This document shows positions 9,947 to 17,844 of a DNA stretch of 29,558 bases, piece by piece. Numbering within the stretch: position 1 is the first letter of the stretch; each line of letters begins with the position of its first letter. The position numbers were made by a program, and so were the translations under genes. Origin of the DNA: PKWO01 sp036384915 (GTDB lineage Bacteria; Pseudomonadota; Gammaproteobacteria; Burkholderiales; Burkholderiaceae_D); the NCBI GenBank assembly GCA_036384915.1, contig DASVLJ010000010.1, positions 1 through 29,558 of the forward strand, written 5' to 3'. The notes below the pieces were generated by a model. It was not told the DNA's origin. It made no database searches and worked only from the letters and a program-made list of their open reading frames with translations.

Positions 9947-10091
9947 TTTCTTCCGTCCCTTGCATGGCTATGTTTGCCATGACTAATTTTCACGCTCGGG
10001 CGATTCCCTTAATAACTTTTCAGCATAGACTGCCGTTGGTATTCGGCAATATGAAATATTCACACTTTGAGGAATTCCACAGCAAGCTGAG

Positions 10092-10097
10092 TACAAT
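10092..10097 (+). promoter_or_regulatory. Possible -10 element for the DUF1345 gene
   Basis: TACAAT lies 46 bp before the ATG at 10143, in the 196-bp gap between the divergent GAF-MshEN and DUF1345 genes. The best -35 candidate (TTGAGG, 10067-10072) is 19 bp away, so the match is weak. The rest of the gap is AT-richer than its surroundings and holds no gene I can support. Confidence 0.3.
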
Positions 10098-10142
10098 GTG
10101 CCACAAAACACTCTTATCACACCAACAAGAAAATCGCACGCC

Positions 10143-10805
10143 ATGCACAAACACCATCGTATCCGGCGCTTGATCCGTAACCGCCCGCGCCTGTTTATCG
10201 CTCTGGTCATCGGCGTTGTCATTTCCTTCCTGTTGCCGGCCGACTGGCCAGTGATCGCGCGGGCGCTGACGGGCTGGAACCTCGCAGCCTGGTCTTACCT
10301 GGCCTTGATCGGCTGGCTCATGGGGCACGCCAGCCATGCGCGCGTACGCAAGATCGCGGAACAGGAAGATGAAAGCGCGGTGGCGATCCTGACCATCATC
10401 TCCATCTGCGCCGTGCTCTCCGTCGCCGCCATCGTGGTCGAGCTGGCCATGGTCAAGGACTTGCCGCCCGCCTTGCGCATCGGCCACGTGGCATTTACCG
10501 CGGCTACCGTGATGGGTGCCTGGTTCTTGCTCGGCGTCATCTTCACCATGCACTACGCCCATATGTTTTATCGCGCACCGTACGAAAAGCGGCCGCTGCT
10601 ATTCCCCGATGGCGACATTGAGCCAGACTACTGGGACTTTCTCTATTTTTCCTTCACCATCGCCGTGGCGGCACAGACTTCCGACGTGGCGGTGCAATCG
10701 CGCGCCATGCGCAAGGTGGTCTTGGCGCAGTCGATTTTGAGTTTCCTGTTCAACGTGGCAATCCTGGGTTTGTCGATCAATATCGGGGCCAGCCTGGTTG
10801 GCTAG
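10143..10805 (+). CDS. DUF1345 integral membrane protein
   Basis: A 220-residue inner-membrane protein with an Arg/His-rich cytoplasmic N-terminus (MHKHHRIRRLIRNRPRL) and about five hydrophobic segments: IALVIGVVISFLL, LAAWSYLALIGWLMG, AVAILTIISICAVLSVAAIV, AATVMGAWFLLGVIFTM and VVLAQSILSFLFNVAILGL. The block DYWDFLYFSFTIAVAAQTSD and the spacing of the helices identify DUF1345. Function is unknown; the conserved YFSFTI..AAQTSDV segment recalls pore loops of two-TM potassium channels, which is only a resemblance. The ATG at 10143 was chosen over one at 10098, which would overlap the probable -10 element. It ends 30 bp before exeA, and a shared transcript is possible. Confidence 0.85.
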   Translation: MHKHHRIRRLIRNRPRLFIALVIGVVISFLLPADWPVIARALTGWNLAAWSYLALIGWLMGHASHARVRKIAEQEDESAVAILTIISICAVLSVAAIVVELAMVKDLPPALRIGHVAFTAATVMGAWFLLGVIFTMHYAHMFYRAPYEKRPLLFPDGDIEPDYWDFLYFSFTIAVAAQTSDVAVQSRAMRKVVLAQSILSFLFNVAILGLSINIGASLVG

Positions 10806-10825
10806 ACCAATGGATGTGCTAAGCT
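10798..10825 (+). promoter_or_regulatory. Possible exeA promoter
   Basis: TTGGCT (10798-10803), 16 bp, then TAAGCT (10820-10825) preceded by a TG, resembling an extended -10. It overlaps the end of the DUF1345 gene and lies 10 bp before the exeA ATG. Weak by consensus. Confidence 0.3.
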
Positions 10826-10835
10826 TTCCGACGAC

Positions 10836-12464
10836 ATGTACACGCAATTCTTCAAGCTGGCCCGCAACCCGTTTTCCATCGCTCCCGATCCGCGCTTCCT
10901 CTACATGAGCGAGCGCCATCGCGAAGCCTTGGCCCATTTGCTGTACGGCGTCTCGGGCGGTGGCGGCTTCGTCTTGCTGACCGGCGAAGTCGGCGCGGGC
11001 AAGACCACGGTATGCCGCTGCTTTCTGGAACAGATACCGGCCGATTGCAATGTCGGCTATATCTTCAATCCCAAACTCTCGGTCGACGAGCTGCTGAAAT
11101 CGGTGTGCGAAGAATTCCACATCGCCCTGCCCGACTCCAGCTCGGGCGTAAAAACAAGCGTCGACGCGCTCAACGCCTTCCTGCTGCGCGAACACGCTGC
11201 GGGCCGGCACAACGTGCTCATCATCGACGAGGCGCAGGGCTTGTCTGCCGCCGTGCTCGAACAATTGCGCTTGTTGACCAACCTGGAAACCAACGAGCGC
11301 AAGTTGTTGCAAATCATCCTGATCGGCCAGCCGGAATTGCGCGCGCTACTGGAACGGGCAGACCTGCGCCAGCTGGCGCAGCGCGTGATCGCGCGCTACC
11401 ACCTCGATTCGCTTTCGCCAGGCGAAACGGCCAACTACGTCATCCATCGCCTGACCGTGGCCGGCATCGTGGGAGCCTCGCCACTGCCTGACGGATTGAT
11501 GAAGACCATTCATCAGCTGACCGGGGGCGTGCCGCGCCGCATCAACTTGCTGTGCGACCGCGCATTGCTGGGCGCTTACGCCGAAGGCAAGGGCACCGTC
11601 ACGCGCAAGATTTTGCGTAAAGCGGCAAGCGAAGTGTTCGGCGCCCTGCCCGCGCAGCCGAATATGCTGAAACGCCTGCTGCTGCCGCTGGCTGTCGGCT
11701 CCGGCGTTGTTGCCGTGGCGGCCTGGGCCATTGCCACCCATGAGCCGCCGCCCCCCCCGGCACCCAAGCTCGCGGCAAAAATTGCGGCGCCCGCGCCCGC
11801 ACCCAAGCCCGCACCGCCTGCACCGAAGCCGCTGCCCGTATTCGACCCGGCCGGCACGATACCCGAGCAAGCCGATGCGGAACACGCCTACCGCGAACTG
11901 GCGGCAAGCTGGGGCCAGTCGCTGGCCGAAGGCGATGCCTGCACGCTGCTGCAACAGGCGGGTTTGCGCTGCTATCAGAGCAACAAGGGTTTCGCCGAAA
12001 TCCGGCAATTGAACCGACCAGCCGTCCTGCTGCTGCGCGATGCGCAAGACCACCCCTACGCCGCCTTGCTGACCGGCTTGAACGACAACCAGGCCACGCT
12101 GCAAATCGGCACCGTGCACTACAGCGCCAGCGTGCTCGGCCTGATGCCCTACTTCCACGGCGAGTTTGCTACCGTATGGCGCATGCCGCCCGACTACCGT
12201 GACAAGATTCACAGCGGCGATACCGGACGCGATATCGATTGGCTGGCGGGGCAATTGGCCAAGCTCGATGGCAGCGCAACTCCCGCTACCGGCGCCCGTT
12301 ACGATGCCGCGCTGACGCAGCGGGTGCGCAGCTTCCAGGCGGCGCAAGGCTTGAGCCCGGACGGCGTGGTCGGCCCCAAGACCGTGATGCTGCTCTCGCG
12401 CGCCACGGACGGCAGCGAACCGCGCCTCGCCAGCGCCACTGCAACGAATGCGAATGTGAAATAG
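10836..12464 (+). CDS. exeA: ExeA/GspA-like ATPase with peptidoglycan-binding domain
   Basis: A 542-residue type II secretion accessory ATPase. In Aeromonas, ExeA with ExeB carries the secretin through the peptidoglycan for assembly in the outer membrane. The N-terminal AAA domain (residues 1-275) opens with FFKLARNPFSIAPDPRFLY and has Walker A GEVGAGKTT (50-58), Walker B VLIIDEAQ (127-134) and the GGVPRRINLLCDRALLGAY sensor block. One transmembrane helix lies near 286-303, then a Pro/Ala-rich linker (about 306-335). A periplasmic region follows, ending in a peptidoglycan-binding domain (RYDAALTQRVRSFQAAQGLS, VVGPKTVMLL). The gene precedes gspB by 4 bp, as expected for this pair. No core gsp genes are in the window. 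Confidence 0.93.
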   Translation: MYTQFFKLARNPFSIAPDPRFLYMSERHREALAHLLYGVSGGGGFVLLTGEVGAGKTTVCRCFLEQIPADCNVGYIFNPKLSVDELLKSVCEEFHIALPDSSSGVKTSVDALNAFLLREHAAGRHNVLIIDEAQGLSAAVLEQLRLLTNLETNERKLLQIILIGQPELRALLERADLRQLAQRVIARYHLDSLSPGETANYVIHRLTVAGIVGASPLPDGLMKTIHQLTGGVPRRINLLCDRALLGAYAEGKGTVTRKILRKAASEVFGALPAQPNMLKRLLLPLAVGSGVVAVAAWAIATHEPPPPPAPKLAAKIAAPAPAPKPAPPAPKPLPVFDPAGTIPEQADAEHAYRELAASWGQSLAEGDACTLLQQAGLRCYQSNKGFAEIRQLNRPAVLLLRDAQDHPYAALLTGLNDNQATLQIGTVHYSASVLGLMPYFHGEFATVWRMPPDYRDKIHSGDTGRDIDWLAGQLAKLDGSATPATGARYDAALTQRVRSFQAAQGLSPDGVVGPKTVMLLSRATDGSEPRLASATATNANVK

Positions 12465-12468
12465 CGCC

Positions 12469-13188
12469 ATGTCGTACATACTCGACGCCCTCAAGAAAGC
12501 CGAAGCCGAACGCCGCATCGGCGGCGTGCCATCCATCCATGCCGACACACCCGGCGCGGGAACGGTAGCCGAAGGGAAATCTTTCCTGCACAAATTCCTG
12601 CCCTGGATCATCAGCGGCATGCTGCTCCTGATCATGCTGGCTTATGTGCTGTGGTCGCATCCCTGGAACACCGCGCCCATCCCGGCTGGCGCAGCGGCGC
12701 TGGCGCCAGTACCAAGCGCCCCTGCCGTGGCGAGCGGCCCTGCGCCTGCGCCGCAGCCGGCACCGCTGCAGCCAGCCCCATTAGCGCAGGCACCGGCGCC
12801 CGCAACACCCGTGCGTCAGGCATCGCCTGCAGCAGAAAAGCCGGCGCACCCGGCGGCGTCGCCCGCAGCCCTGGCCGAGAAGCCCAAGACGGAAGAAACC
12901 AAGCCTCCCGCGCTTGTTACGGCACCGAATGCGGCAAGCACAGCACCTGCGCCGGAAGAAGAGGCCGGCACCGTACAAGACCTGCCAGCCACCATCCAGC
13001 GCGAACTGCCGCCGGTCACGATCAACGGCTACATCTATGCCAGGAACCCGGCCGACCGGTCCGCGCTGATCAACAAGAAATTGCTGCATGAGGGCGAGAA
13101 CATCGCACCCGACCTCGTGCTGGAAAAATTGACCCCCAAGGGAGCCGTGCTCAATTTCAAGGGCTACCGCTACCGCATCTCCTACTAA
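12469..13188 (+). CDS. gspB: General secretion pathway protein B (GspB/ExeB-like)
   Basis: A 239-residue inner-membrane protein that partners ExeA/GspA in secretin assembly. The N-terminal MSYILDALKKAEAERR is the family signature. One transmembrane helix spans about 44-62 (LPWIISGMLLLIMLAYVLW), then a long Pro/Ala-rich periplasmic linker (66-170). A compact C-terminal T2SSB domain (about 175-239; LPPVTINGYIYARNPADRSA ... LNFKGYRYRISY) is of the HR-like fold seen in GspC. It starts 4 bp after exeA and is followed at 9 bp by the ABM-fold gene, so co-transcription is very likely. Low-complexity Pro/Ala codons explain the long open frames on other strands here. Confidence 0.93.
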   Translation: MSYILDALKKAEAERRIGGVPSIHADTPGAGTVAEGKSFLHKFLPWIISGMLLLIMLAYVLWSHPWNTAPIPAGAAALAPVPSAPAVASGPAPAPQPAPLQPAPLAQAPAPATPVRQASPAAEKPAHPAASPAALAEKPKTEETKPPALVTAPNAASTAPAPEEEAGTVQDLPATIQRELPPVTINGYIYARNPADRSALINKKLLHEGENIAPDLVLEKLTPKGAVLNFKGYRYRISY

Positions 13189-13197
13189 GGTAAAACA

Positions 13198-13500
13198 ATG
13201 ATCCTGGAAATCGCCGACATCCGCATCCAGCCGGGCAAGCAAGCCGAATTCGACGCCGCCATCACACGCGGCTTGAACGAGGTGATCAGCAAGGCCAAGG
13301 GCTATATCTCGCACCAGGTGCAGAAGTGCATCGAGACGCCCGAGCGTTACGTGCTGATGATCCAGTGGCAGACGCTGGAAAACCATACTGTCGATTTCCG
13401 CGGCTCGCCAGCCTTTGCCGAATGGCGCGGCCACGTCGGGCCCTTCTTCGCATCCCCGCCCAACGTCGAACACTTCACCCTGGTCACCGCCTCGAACTGA
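13198..13500 (+). CDS. ABM-superfamily small protein (antibiotic biosynthesis monooxygenase fold)
   Basis: A 100-residue single-domain protein of the ABM dimeric alpha/beta-barrel family. Motifs visible are ILEIADIRIQPGKQAEFDAA, the GYISHQVQKCIETPERYVL strand-helix unit and WQTLENHTVDFRGSPAFAEW. Members are cofactorless oxygenases, haem-handling proteins or quinone-related enzymes, and this sequence does not decide which. It sits between gspB (9 bp upstream, with an AAGG ribosome site) and the diguanylate cyclase gene (8 bp downstream), so it is in the same operon. Its link to type II secretion is unexplained and may be only transcriptional. Confidence 0.85.
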   Translation: MILEIADIRIQPGKQAEFDAAITRGLNEVISKAKGYISHQVQKCIETPERYVLMIQWQTLENHTVDFRGSPAFAEWRGHVGPFFASPPNVEHFTLVTASN

Positions 13501-13508
13501 GCGCGGCG

Positions 13509-14492
13509 ATGGAACACATCGCCAGTTTCGCCGAGTGCGGCTATGACATTTCGCTGCTGCACCTGTTCCGCGATGTCGGCAATGCCGCAAGCCTGATCGC
13601 CGATTGCCCGGTGGTGCGCCTGGCCGCCGGCGAGACGATAGGCGAAGCCAACAACCGCGGCGGCCAGCTCTACGTCGTGTTGCGCGGTTCGCTCAATGTC
13701 GAGCCGATCGCGCTGCATGGCCCGGCCATCGATGGACCTGCCTCGCGCGTGCTGCCCGGCGAATGCGTGGGCGAACTTTCCGTGCTCGATGAAGACGCGG
13801 CCGTATCGACCGTCTCGGCTGTGCAGGAGACCGAGTTGCTGCTCATCGATGCCGACCGGCTGTGGAAGATCATCGAGGAATCGAACGGCGTGGCGCGCAA
13901 TCTGCTGCGCCTGCTGTCGTTCCGCGTGCGCGCGGCCAATGCGCAATTGCGGCGGCGGCACAAGGTCGGCGAATTCTATCGCCAGCTCTCGATTCACGAC
14001 GGCTTGACCGGCTTGCACAATCGCGCCTGGCTCGACGATACGCTGCCGACACTGGTGGCCGACGCGCATGGCAGCGGGCGCGATCTGGCCCTGATCATGA
14101 TCGACCTCGATCACTTCAAGCAATTCAACGACAGCCATGGCCATCTGGCAGGCGATGAAGCCTTGAAGACCGCCGCGCGCGTGCTGACAGGCGCCCTGCG
14201 CCCGAGCGATTACGCCGCGCGCTATGGCGGCGAGGAGATGACGGTGATCCTGCCCGGCAGCAATCTCGACGCCGCCATGCTGGTGGCGCAGCGCCTGTGC
14301 GACCGCATGCGCGAAGCGGCCGTGTTCGCCGACATGCGCAAGCCGCTGCCGCACATTACCGCTTCATTGGGAGTGGCAGTCTTGCGCGCAGACATGGATG
14401 CGGCAGCCTTGATCGCGCTGGCCGACGCAGGACTCTACAAGTCCAAAGAAAACGGCCGGAATTGTGTATCAAAAGTCAACGAAATCGTTTGA
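13509..14492 (+). CDS. Cyclic-nucleotide-binding-domain diguanylate cyclase (GGDEF)
   Basis: A 327-residue soluble signalling protein. Residues about 20-140 form a CRP-like cNMP-binding domain (LAAGETIGEANNRGGQLYVV ... LLPGECVGELSVLDEDAA). A GGDEF domain follows from about 160 to the end (DGLTGLHNRAWLDDTLP, MIDLDHFKQFNDSHGHLAGD). The active-site motif is GGEEM at 240-244, keeping both acidic residues but with Met for the usual Phe. An allosteric I-site RxxD (RPSD, 231-234) lies exactly five residues upstream, so synthesis of c-di-GMP with product inhibition is expected. The start at 13509 is 8 bp after the ABM gene. Its place in the exeA-gspB operon suggests it is made together with secretion components. 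Confidence 0.93.
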   Translation: MEHIASFAECGYDISLLHLFRDVGNAASLIADCPVVRLAAGETIGEANNRGGQLYVVLRGSLNVEPIALHGPAIDGPASRVLPGECVGELSVLDEDAAVSTVSAVQETELLLIDADRLWKIIEESNGVARNLLRLLSFRVRAANAQLRRRHKVGEFYRQLSIHDGLTGLHNRAWLDDTLPTLVADAHGSGRDLALIMIDLDHFKQFNDSHGHLAGDEALKTAARVLTGALRPSDYAARYGGEEMTVILPGSNLDAAMLVAQRLCDRMREAAVFADMRKPLPHITASLGVAVLRADMDAAALIALADAGLYKSKENGRNCVSKVNEIV

Positions 14493-14523
14493 TCTTGTAA
14501 CAATATTTCATACTTTTGGCGAA

Positions 14524-14550
14524 TTGCTTATACGCATTAGACGTTAAAAT
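14524..14550 (+). promoter_or_regulatory. Possible promoter of the redoxin gene
   Basis: TTGCTT (14524-14529) and TAAAAT (14545-14550) are 15 bp apart, 34 bp upstream of the redoxin start at 14584. The 91-bp gap is AT-rich compared with neighbouring genes. Spacing is short, so this is tentative. Confidence 0.35.
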
Positions 14551-14583
14551 TGACGCCTTGATGACATGAAAAGGATAGCGCGC

Positions 14584-15081
14584 ATGGATAGGCGTCACTT
14601 CTTGCAGTCCGTCGCCGCGGCAACTCTCGCAGCCAGTACCCCATCGGCCTTCTCCGTCGGATTGAAGCAGAGCATGATAGGCATGGACTCGGATGGCCGG
14701 CCTTTCGATCTCGCCAACTACGCCGGCAAAGTCAGCTTGGTCAGCTTCTTCACCGCCGGCTGCAATCTGTGCACGCACGACCTCAAGCTGATGCGCGAGT
14801 TTTATGTGGACAACCGCGCCAAGCACTTTGCGCTGATCGGGGTCAACGTCGACGCGAAGAAACAGGACTACGTCGAATACGCCAAACTCGTGACGCTGAC
14901 GACGCCGGCCGACCAGCGCTTCCCGCTGATCTGGCGCAACGCCCCCGACCACGCCGACACGTTCGGCCCGGTTTCGAAACAGCCGACGCACTTCGTGCTG
15001 AACAAGGATCTCGAACTGATCTTCAAGCGCGAAGGCACGTTTCAGCCGCAGGACTGGGATCAGGTCTGGTCAAAGCTCTAA
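14584..15081 (+). CDS. Exported TlpA/AhpC-type redoxin with Tat signal
   Basis: A 165-residue thioredoxin-fold protein. The N-terminus MDRRHFLQSVAAATLAAS is a twin-arginine (RRxFL) export signal, so it should act in the periplasm after folding. The redoxin core follows, with a CxxC pair at Cys60/Cys63 (FFTAGCNLCTHDLKLMREF) in the position of the TlpA/ResA active site and the PTHFVLNKDLELIFKREG strand. A role in periplasmic thiol reduction or cytochrome/copper-site maturation is typical of the family but not shown here. The ATG at 14584 has AAGGA 8 nt upstream, better placed than for the in-frame ATG at 14566, and starts right at the Tat motif. Confidence 0.87.
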   Translation: MDRRHFLQSVAAATLAASTPSAFSVGLKQSMIGMDSDGRPFDLANYAGKVSLVSFFTAGCNLCTHDLKLMREFYVDNRAKHFALIGVNVDAKKQDYVEYAKLVTLTTPADQRFPLIWRNAPDHADTFGPVSKQPTHFVLNKDLELIFKREGTFQPQDWDQVWSKL

Positions 15082-15086
15082 GCGGG

Positions 15087-15116
15087 GACATGTCCGATTT
15101 ATAATTCGGATATGTC
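15087..15116 (+). promoter_or_regulatory. 30-bp dyad containing a -10 element and the sbcB start codon
   Basis: GACATGTCCGA (15087-15097) and TCGGATATGTC (15106-15116) are inverted repeats with one mismatch around the 8-bp centre TTTATAAT. The TATAAT at 15100-15105 would place the transcription start at about 15112, the A of the sbcB ATG, predicting a leaderless mRNA. No good -35 hexamer is seen. The dyad may equally be a repressor operator. Confidence 0.5.
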
Positions 15117-16536
15117 TCATACTTTCTACTGGCACGACTACGAAACCTTCGGCGCGCAAGCCAGGCGCGACCGCCCCGCCCAGTTCGCCGGCATCCGAAC
15201 CGACGCCGAATTGAATGAAATCGGCGAGCCGCTGATGGTCTACTGCAAGCCGGCTCCCGACTTTCTGCCGGACCCGCAATCCTGCCTGATCACCGGCATC
15301 ACCCCGCAGATCTGCCTTGAGCGCGGCGTGCCCGAGCATGAGTTCGCCGCGCGGATCGAACGCGAACTGGCGCAGAACGAAACCATCGGTGTGGGCTACA
15401 ACACCATCCGCTTCGACGATGAAGTCACGCGCTTCCTGTTCTGGCGCAACCTGATCGATCCCTATGCGCGCGAATGGCAAAACGGCTGCGGCCGCTGGGA
15501 TATCCTGGACATGGTGCGCACGGCCTTCGCTTTGCGCCCGGAAGGCATCGAATGGCCTACGCATGAAGATGGACGTGCCAGCTTCCGTCTCGAGCAATTA
15601 ACTGCCGCCAACGGTCTGGCACACGACGCCGCGCACGATGCCTTGTCCGACGTACGCGCCACCATTTCGCTGGCGCGCCTGATCCGCCAGCGCCAACCCA
15701 AGCTGTTCGATTTCTGCTTCTCCCTGCACAAGAAGGACAAGGCGGCCGAGGAAGTCGGTATGCCGGGGCAGCGGCCCTTCCTGCATGTATCGGGCATGAT
15801 TCCGGTCGAACGCGGCTGTACGGCGCTGATGTGGCCGATCGCCATGCACCCGGCCAACAAGAATGAAATCCTGTGCTGGGACCTTGCCTTCGATCCGGCC
15901 GAGCTCGAGAGCCTCGATGCAGAGACCATGCGCGCGCGCCTGTTCAGCAAGAGCAGCGAGTTGCCCGAAGGCGTGGAGCGGCTACCGATCAAGTCGGTGC
16001 ATCTGAATAAATCGCCGATTGCGATTGCCAACTACAAGCCTTACCTTCCGGTGCTGGAGCGGCGCTGGCAATTCGATGCAGCGCTCGCGATGAAGCATGC
16101 CGAGCGCGCGGGTCGCCTGCGCGACCTCGCGCCCTTGTGGCGCGAGGTGTTCCAGCGCCCGAACGAAGCTGCGCCGGATGTCGATGAAGACCTGTATGGG
16201 GGCTTCGTCGGCAACGGCGACAGGCGCTTGTTGACGCAGTTGCGCAAGATGGCGCCGGCGCAACTGGCCAAGGCCAATCCGGCATTCGACGATGCGCGGC
16301 TGGAGGAAATCGTATTTCGTTATCGCGCGCGCAACTTCCCGTCCAGCCTCAATACGGAAGAACGTCAAGAATGGGAAGAATGGCGGGCGGCGAGGCTGAT
16401 CGCGGGCGCGGGCGGTGCACGCAGCGCCCAGCAAATGTTCGACGAGATCGATGGCCTGCAGGAAAACGCCGACGAGCGCGGCGAGGAAATTCTCGGTGCC
16501 TTGTACGAATACGCGGAGATGATCGTGCCCAGCTGA
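15112..16536 (+). CDS. sbcB: Exodeoxyribonuclease I
   Basis: A 474-residue DEDDh 3'-5' single-strand DNA exonuclease used in recombination and mismatch repair. The catalytic set is visible: Asp9 and Glu11 in WHDYETFG, Asp102/103 in YNTIRFDDEVTRFLFWRN, and His175 with Asp180 in HDAAHDALSDVRATISLARL. The SH3-like and C-terminal helical domains (YNTIRF..., ERLPIKSVHLNKSPI, YRARNFP) continue to normal length. The ATG at 15112 is forced by the start of the nuclease motif and has no Shine-Dalgarno, consistent with the leaderless layout suggested by the dyad around it. It follows the redoxin gene by 30 bp but probably has its own promoter. Confidence 0.97.
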   Translation: MSHTFYWHDYETFGAQARRDRPAQFAGIRTDAELNEIGEPLMVYCKPAPDFLPDPQSCLITGITPQICLERGVPEHEFAARIERELAQNETIGVGYNTIRFDDEVTRFLFWRNLIDPYAREWQNGCGRWDILDMVRTAFALRPEGIEWPTHEDGRASFRLEQLTAANGLAHDAAHDALSDVRATISLARLIRQRQPKLFDFCFSLHKKDKAAEEVGMPGQRPFLHVSGMIPVERGCTALMWPIAMHPANKNEILCWDLAFDPAELESLDAETMRARLFSKSSELPEGVERLPIKSVHLNKSPIAIANYKPYLPVLERRWQFDAALAMKHAERAGRLRDLAPLWREVFQRPNEAAPDVDEDLYGGFVGNGDRRLLTQLRKMAPAQLAKANPAFDDARLEEIVFRYRARNFPSSLNTEERQEWEEWRAARLIAGAGGARSAQQMFDEIDGLQENADERGEEILGALYEYAEMIVPS

Positions 16537-16567
16537 GGTGACTCGCAGTTTATGAGCAAAAGCACAA

Positions 16568-16637
16568 TTTCATACAAAAAATCATACACTTACTGTGACA
16601 ATTGGAGAATGATGCAGCGCGCAATTTCGATTACAAT
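16568..16637 (+). promoter_or_regulatory. pstS upstream region with repeated TCATACA and a -10-like TACAAT
   Basis: TTTCATACA and AATCATACA occur 12 bp apart (16568-16588), followed by CTGTGACA. The units resemble halves of a Pho box, but the canonical period is 11 bp, so PhoB control is only suggested. TACAAT at 16632-16637 could be the -10 element. A small GGTCA/TGACC hairpin (16661-16675) lies in the leader. The rest of 16537-16728 holds no gene. Confidence 0.25.
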
Positions 16638-16728
16638 ACGCGCCAACCATCCACTCGGCAGGTCACTAGCCTGACCGGACACCGGTGCTCCAGACTGCGC
16701 GCGCCGGCACTACACTGAGGTTGTCATC

Positions 16729-17772
16729 ATGTTTGCAAAGTGCAGGATTCTGCTCGGCCTTTTTGCCCTGGGCGCAACGTTTGCGGCACACGCCGACATC
16801 ACCGGCGCCGGCTCTTCGGCCGCCAAGCCGCTTTATAACCTGTGGGCTGAAGAATATGCCAAAAGCGGCAACCCCAAACTCGACTATCAGCCGGTCGGCT
16901 CTTCGGCCGGTATCAAGCAGATCAAGGAACGCGCGGTCGACTTCGGCGCTTCCGACGTGGCCATGTCGATCGAAGACCGCAAGGCCAACAAGCTGATTTG
17001 CTTCCCCAGCGCGATCTCGGGCGTCGTGCCCGTGATCAATCTGCCCGGCATCAAGCCCGGCGAAGTGCAGATGACCGGCGAAGTGCTGGCGGACATCTTC
17101 GCGCGCAAGGTAACGAGGTGGAATGATCCCGAGATCGCCGCGATCAATCCCGGCCTGGCGCTGCCCAAGCTGCCTATTGTGGCGGTGGTACGCTCCGACG
17201 GTTCGGGCACGACCTATAATTTCACAGATTACCTGGTCAAGATGAGCAAGGCCTGGAAGGATACCTACGGCCGCAATTTCACCATTATGTGGGCGGCCGA
17301 CACAACGCCGGCGAAGGGCAGCGGAGGCGTGGTCGCGGCCGTCAAGCAAACCCCGGGCGCCATCGGTTATGTCGACTACAACTACGTGGTGCAGGAAAAG
17401 CTGACTTACACCAAAGTGCAGAACCGCGACGGCAAGTTTGTTACACCAGGTTCGGAAGGTTTCGCCTCCGCCCTGAACAACAGTTCCTGGAAAACGCAGG
17501 CCACGTTCGAGGAAATGCTGACAGACAAGCCGGGCCTGCACACCTGGCCCATCACCATGGGCACTTTCGTGATGGTGCCGCAATCGACCAACGCCCCCGA
17601 GAAGACTATCGCCGCACTCAAGTTCTTCACCTGGGCTTTCTTGAAGGGCGACAAGTTGGTCGGCAATATCGATTTCGTACGTCTGCCCGACCGCGTGCAA
17701 GCGCGTATCTACAACGAACTGACGCAGATCACCGATGTAAAGGGCCAACCTTTGCATTGGACCATGCAATAA
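16729..17772 (+). CDS. pstS: Phosphate ABC transporter substrate-binding protein
   Basis: A 347-residue periplasmic phosphate-binding protein of the PstS family, the capture component of high-affinity phosphate uptake. The signal peptide MFAKCRILLGLFALGATFAAHA is followed by the family opening DITGAGSSAAKPLYNLWAEE. The phosphate-contacting loops are visible: GAGSSAA, the VDFGASDVAM stretch, and RSDGSGTTYNFTDYL. The C-terminal half shows GAIGYVDYNYV and FFTWAFLKGD. It has a GAGG ribosome site 8 nt before the ATG. It stands alone: no pstC, pstA, pstB, phoU or phoB follows, and a terminator lies 18 bp after the stop. The permease is presumably encoded elsewhere, or this is a second PstS. Confidence 0.94.
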   Translation: MFAKCRILLGLFALGATFAAHADITGAGSSAAKPLYNLWAEEYAKSGNPKLDYQPVGSSAGIKQIKERAVDFGASDVAMSIEDRKANKLICFPSAISGVVPVINLPGIKPGEVQMTGEVLADIFARKVTRWNDPEIAAINPGLALPKLPIVAVVRSDGSGTTYNFTDYLVKMSKAWKDTYGRNFTIMWAADTTPAKGSGGVVAAVKQTPGAIGYVDYNYVVQEKLTYTKVQNRDGKFVTPGSEGFASALNNSSWKTQATFEEMLTDKPGLHTWPITMGTFVMVPQSTNAPEKTIAALKFFTWAFLKGDKLVGNIDFVRLPDRVQARIYNELTQITDVKGQPLHWTMQ

Positions 17773-17788
17773 ACCGGACCTACAGCGA

Positions 17789-17820
17789 AAAAGAGCCTGG
17801 AATTCCCAGGCTCTTCTTGT
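17789..17820. terminator. Bidirectional terminator after pstS
   Basis: AAGAGCCTGG (17791-17800) pairs perfectly with CCAGGCTCTT (17806-17815) around a 5-nt loop, flanked by A-rich sequence on the left and CTTGTTT on the right. It lies between convergent pstS and the Gly/Tyr-rich gene and can serve both. Confidence 0.8.
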
Positions 17821-17844
17821 TTGGCATTGCGTTGTCGTGGAACC

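Noticed and set aside
11346..12635. Long minus-strand open frame opposite exeA and gspB
   Set aside because: It mirrors the exeA codons, including the Pro/Ala linker, and shows no recognisable family.
16568..16600. Pho box before pstS
   Set aside because: The TCATA units are 12 bp apart and poorly placed relative to the only -10 candidate, so it is listed only as a weak resemblance.
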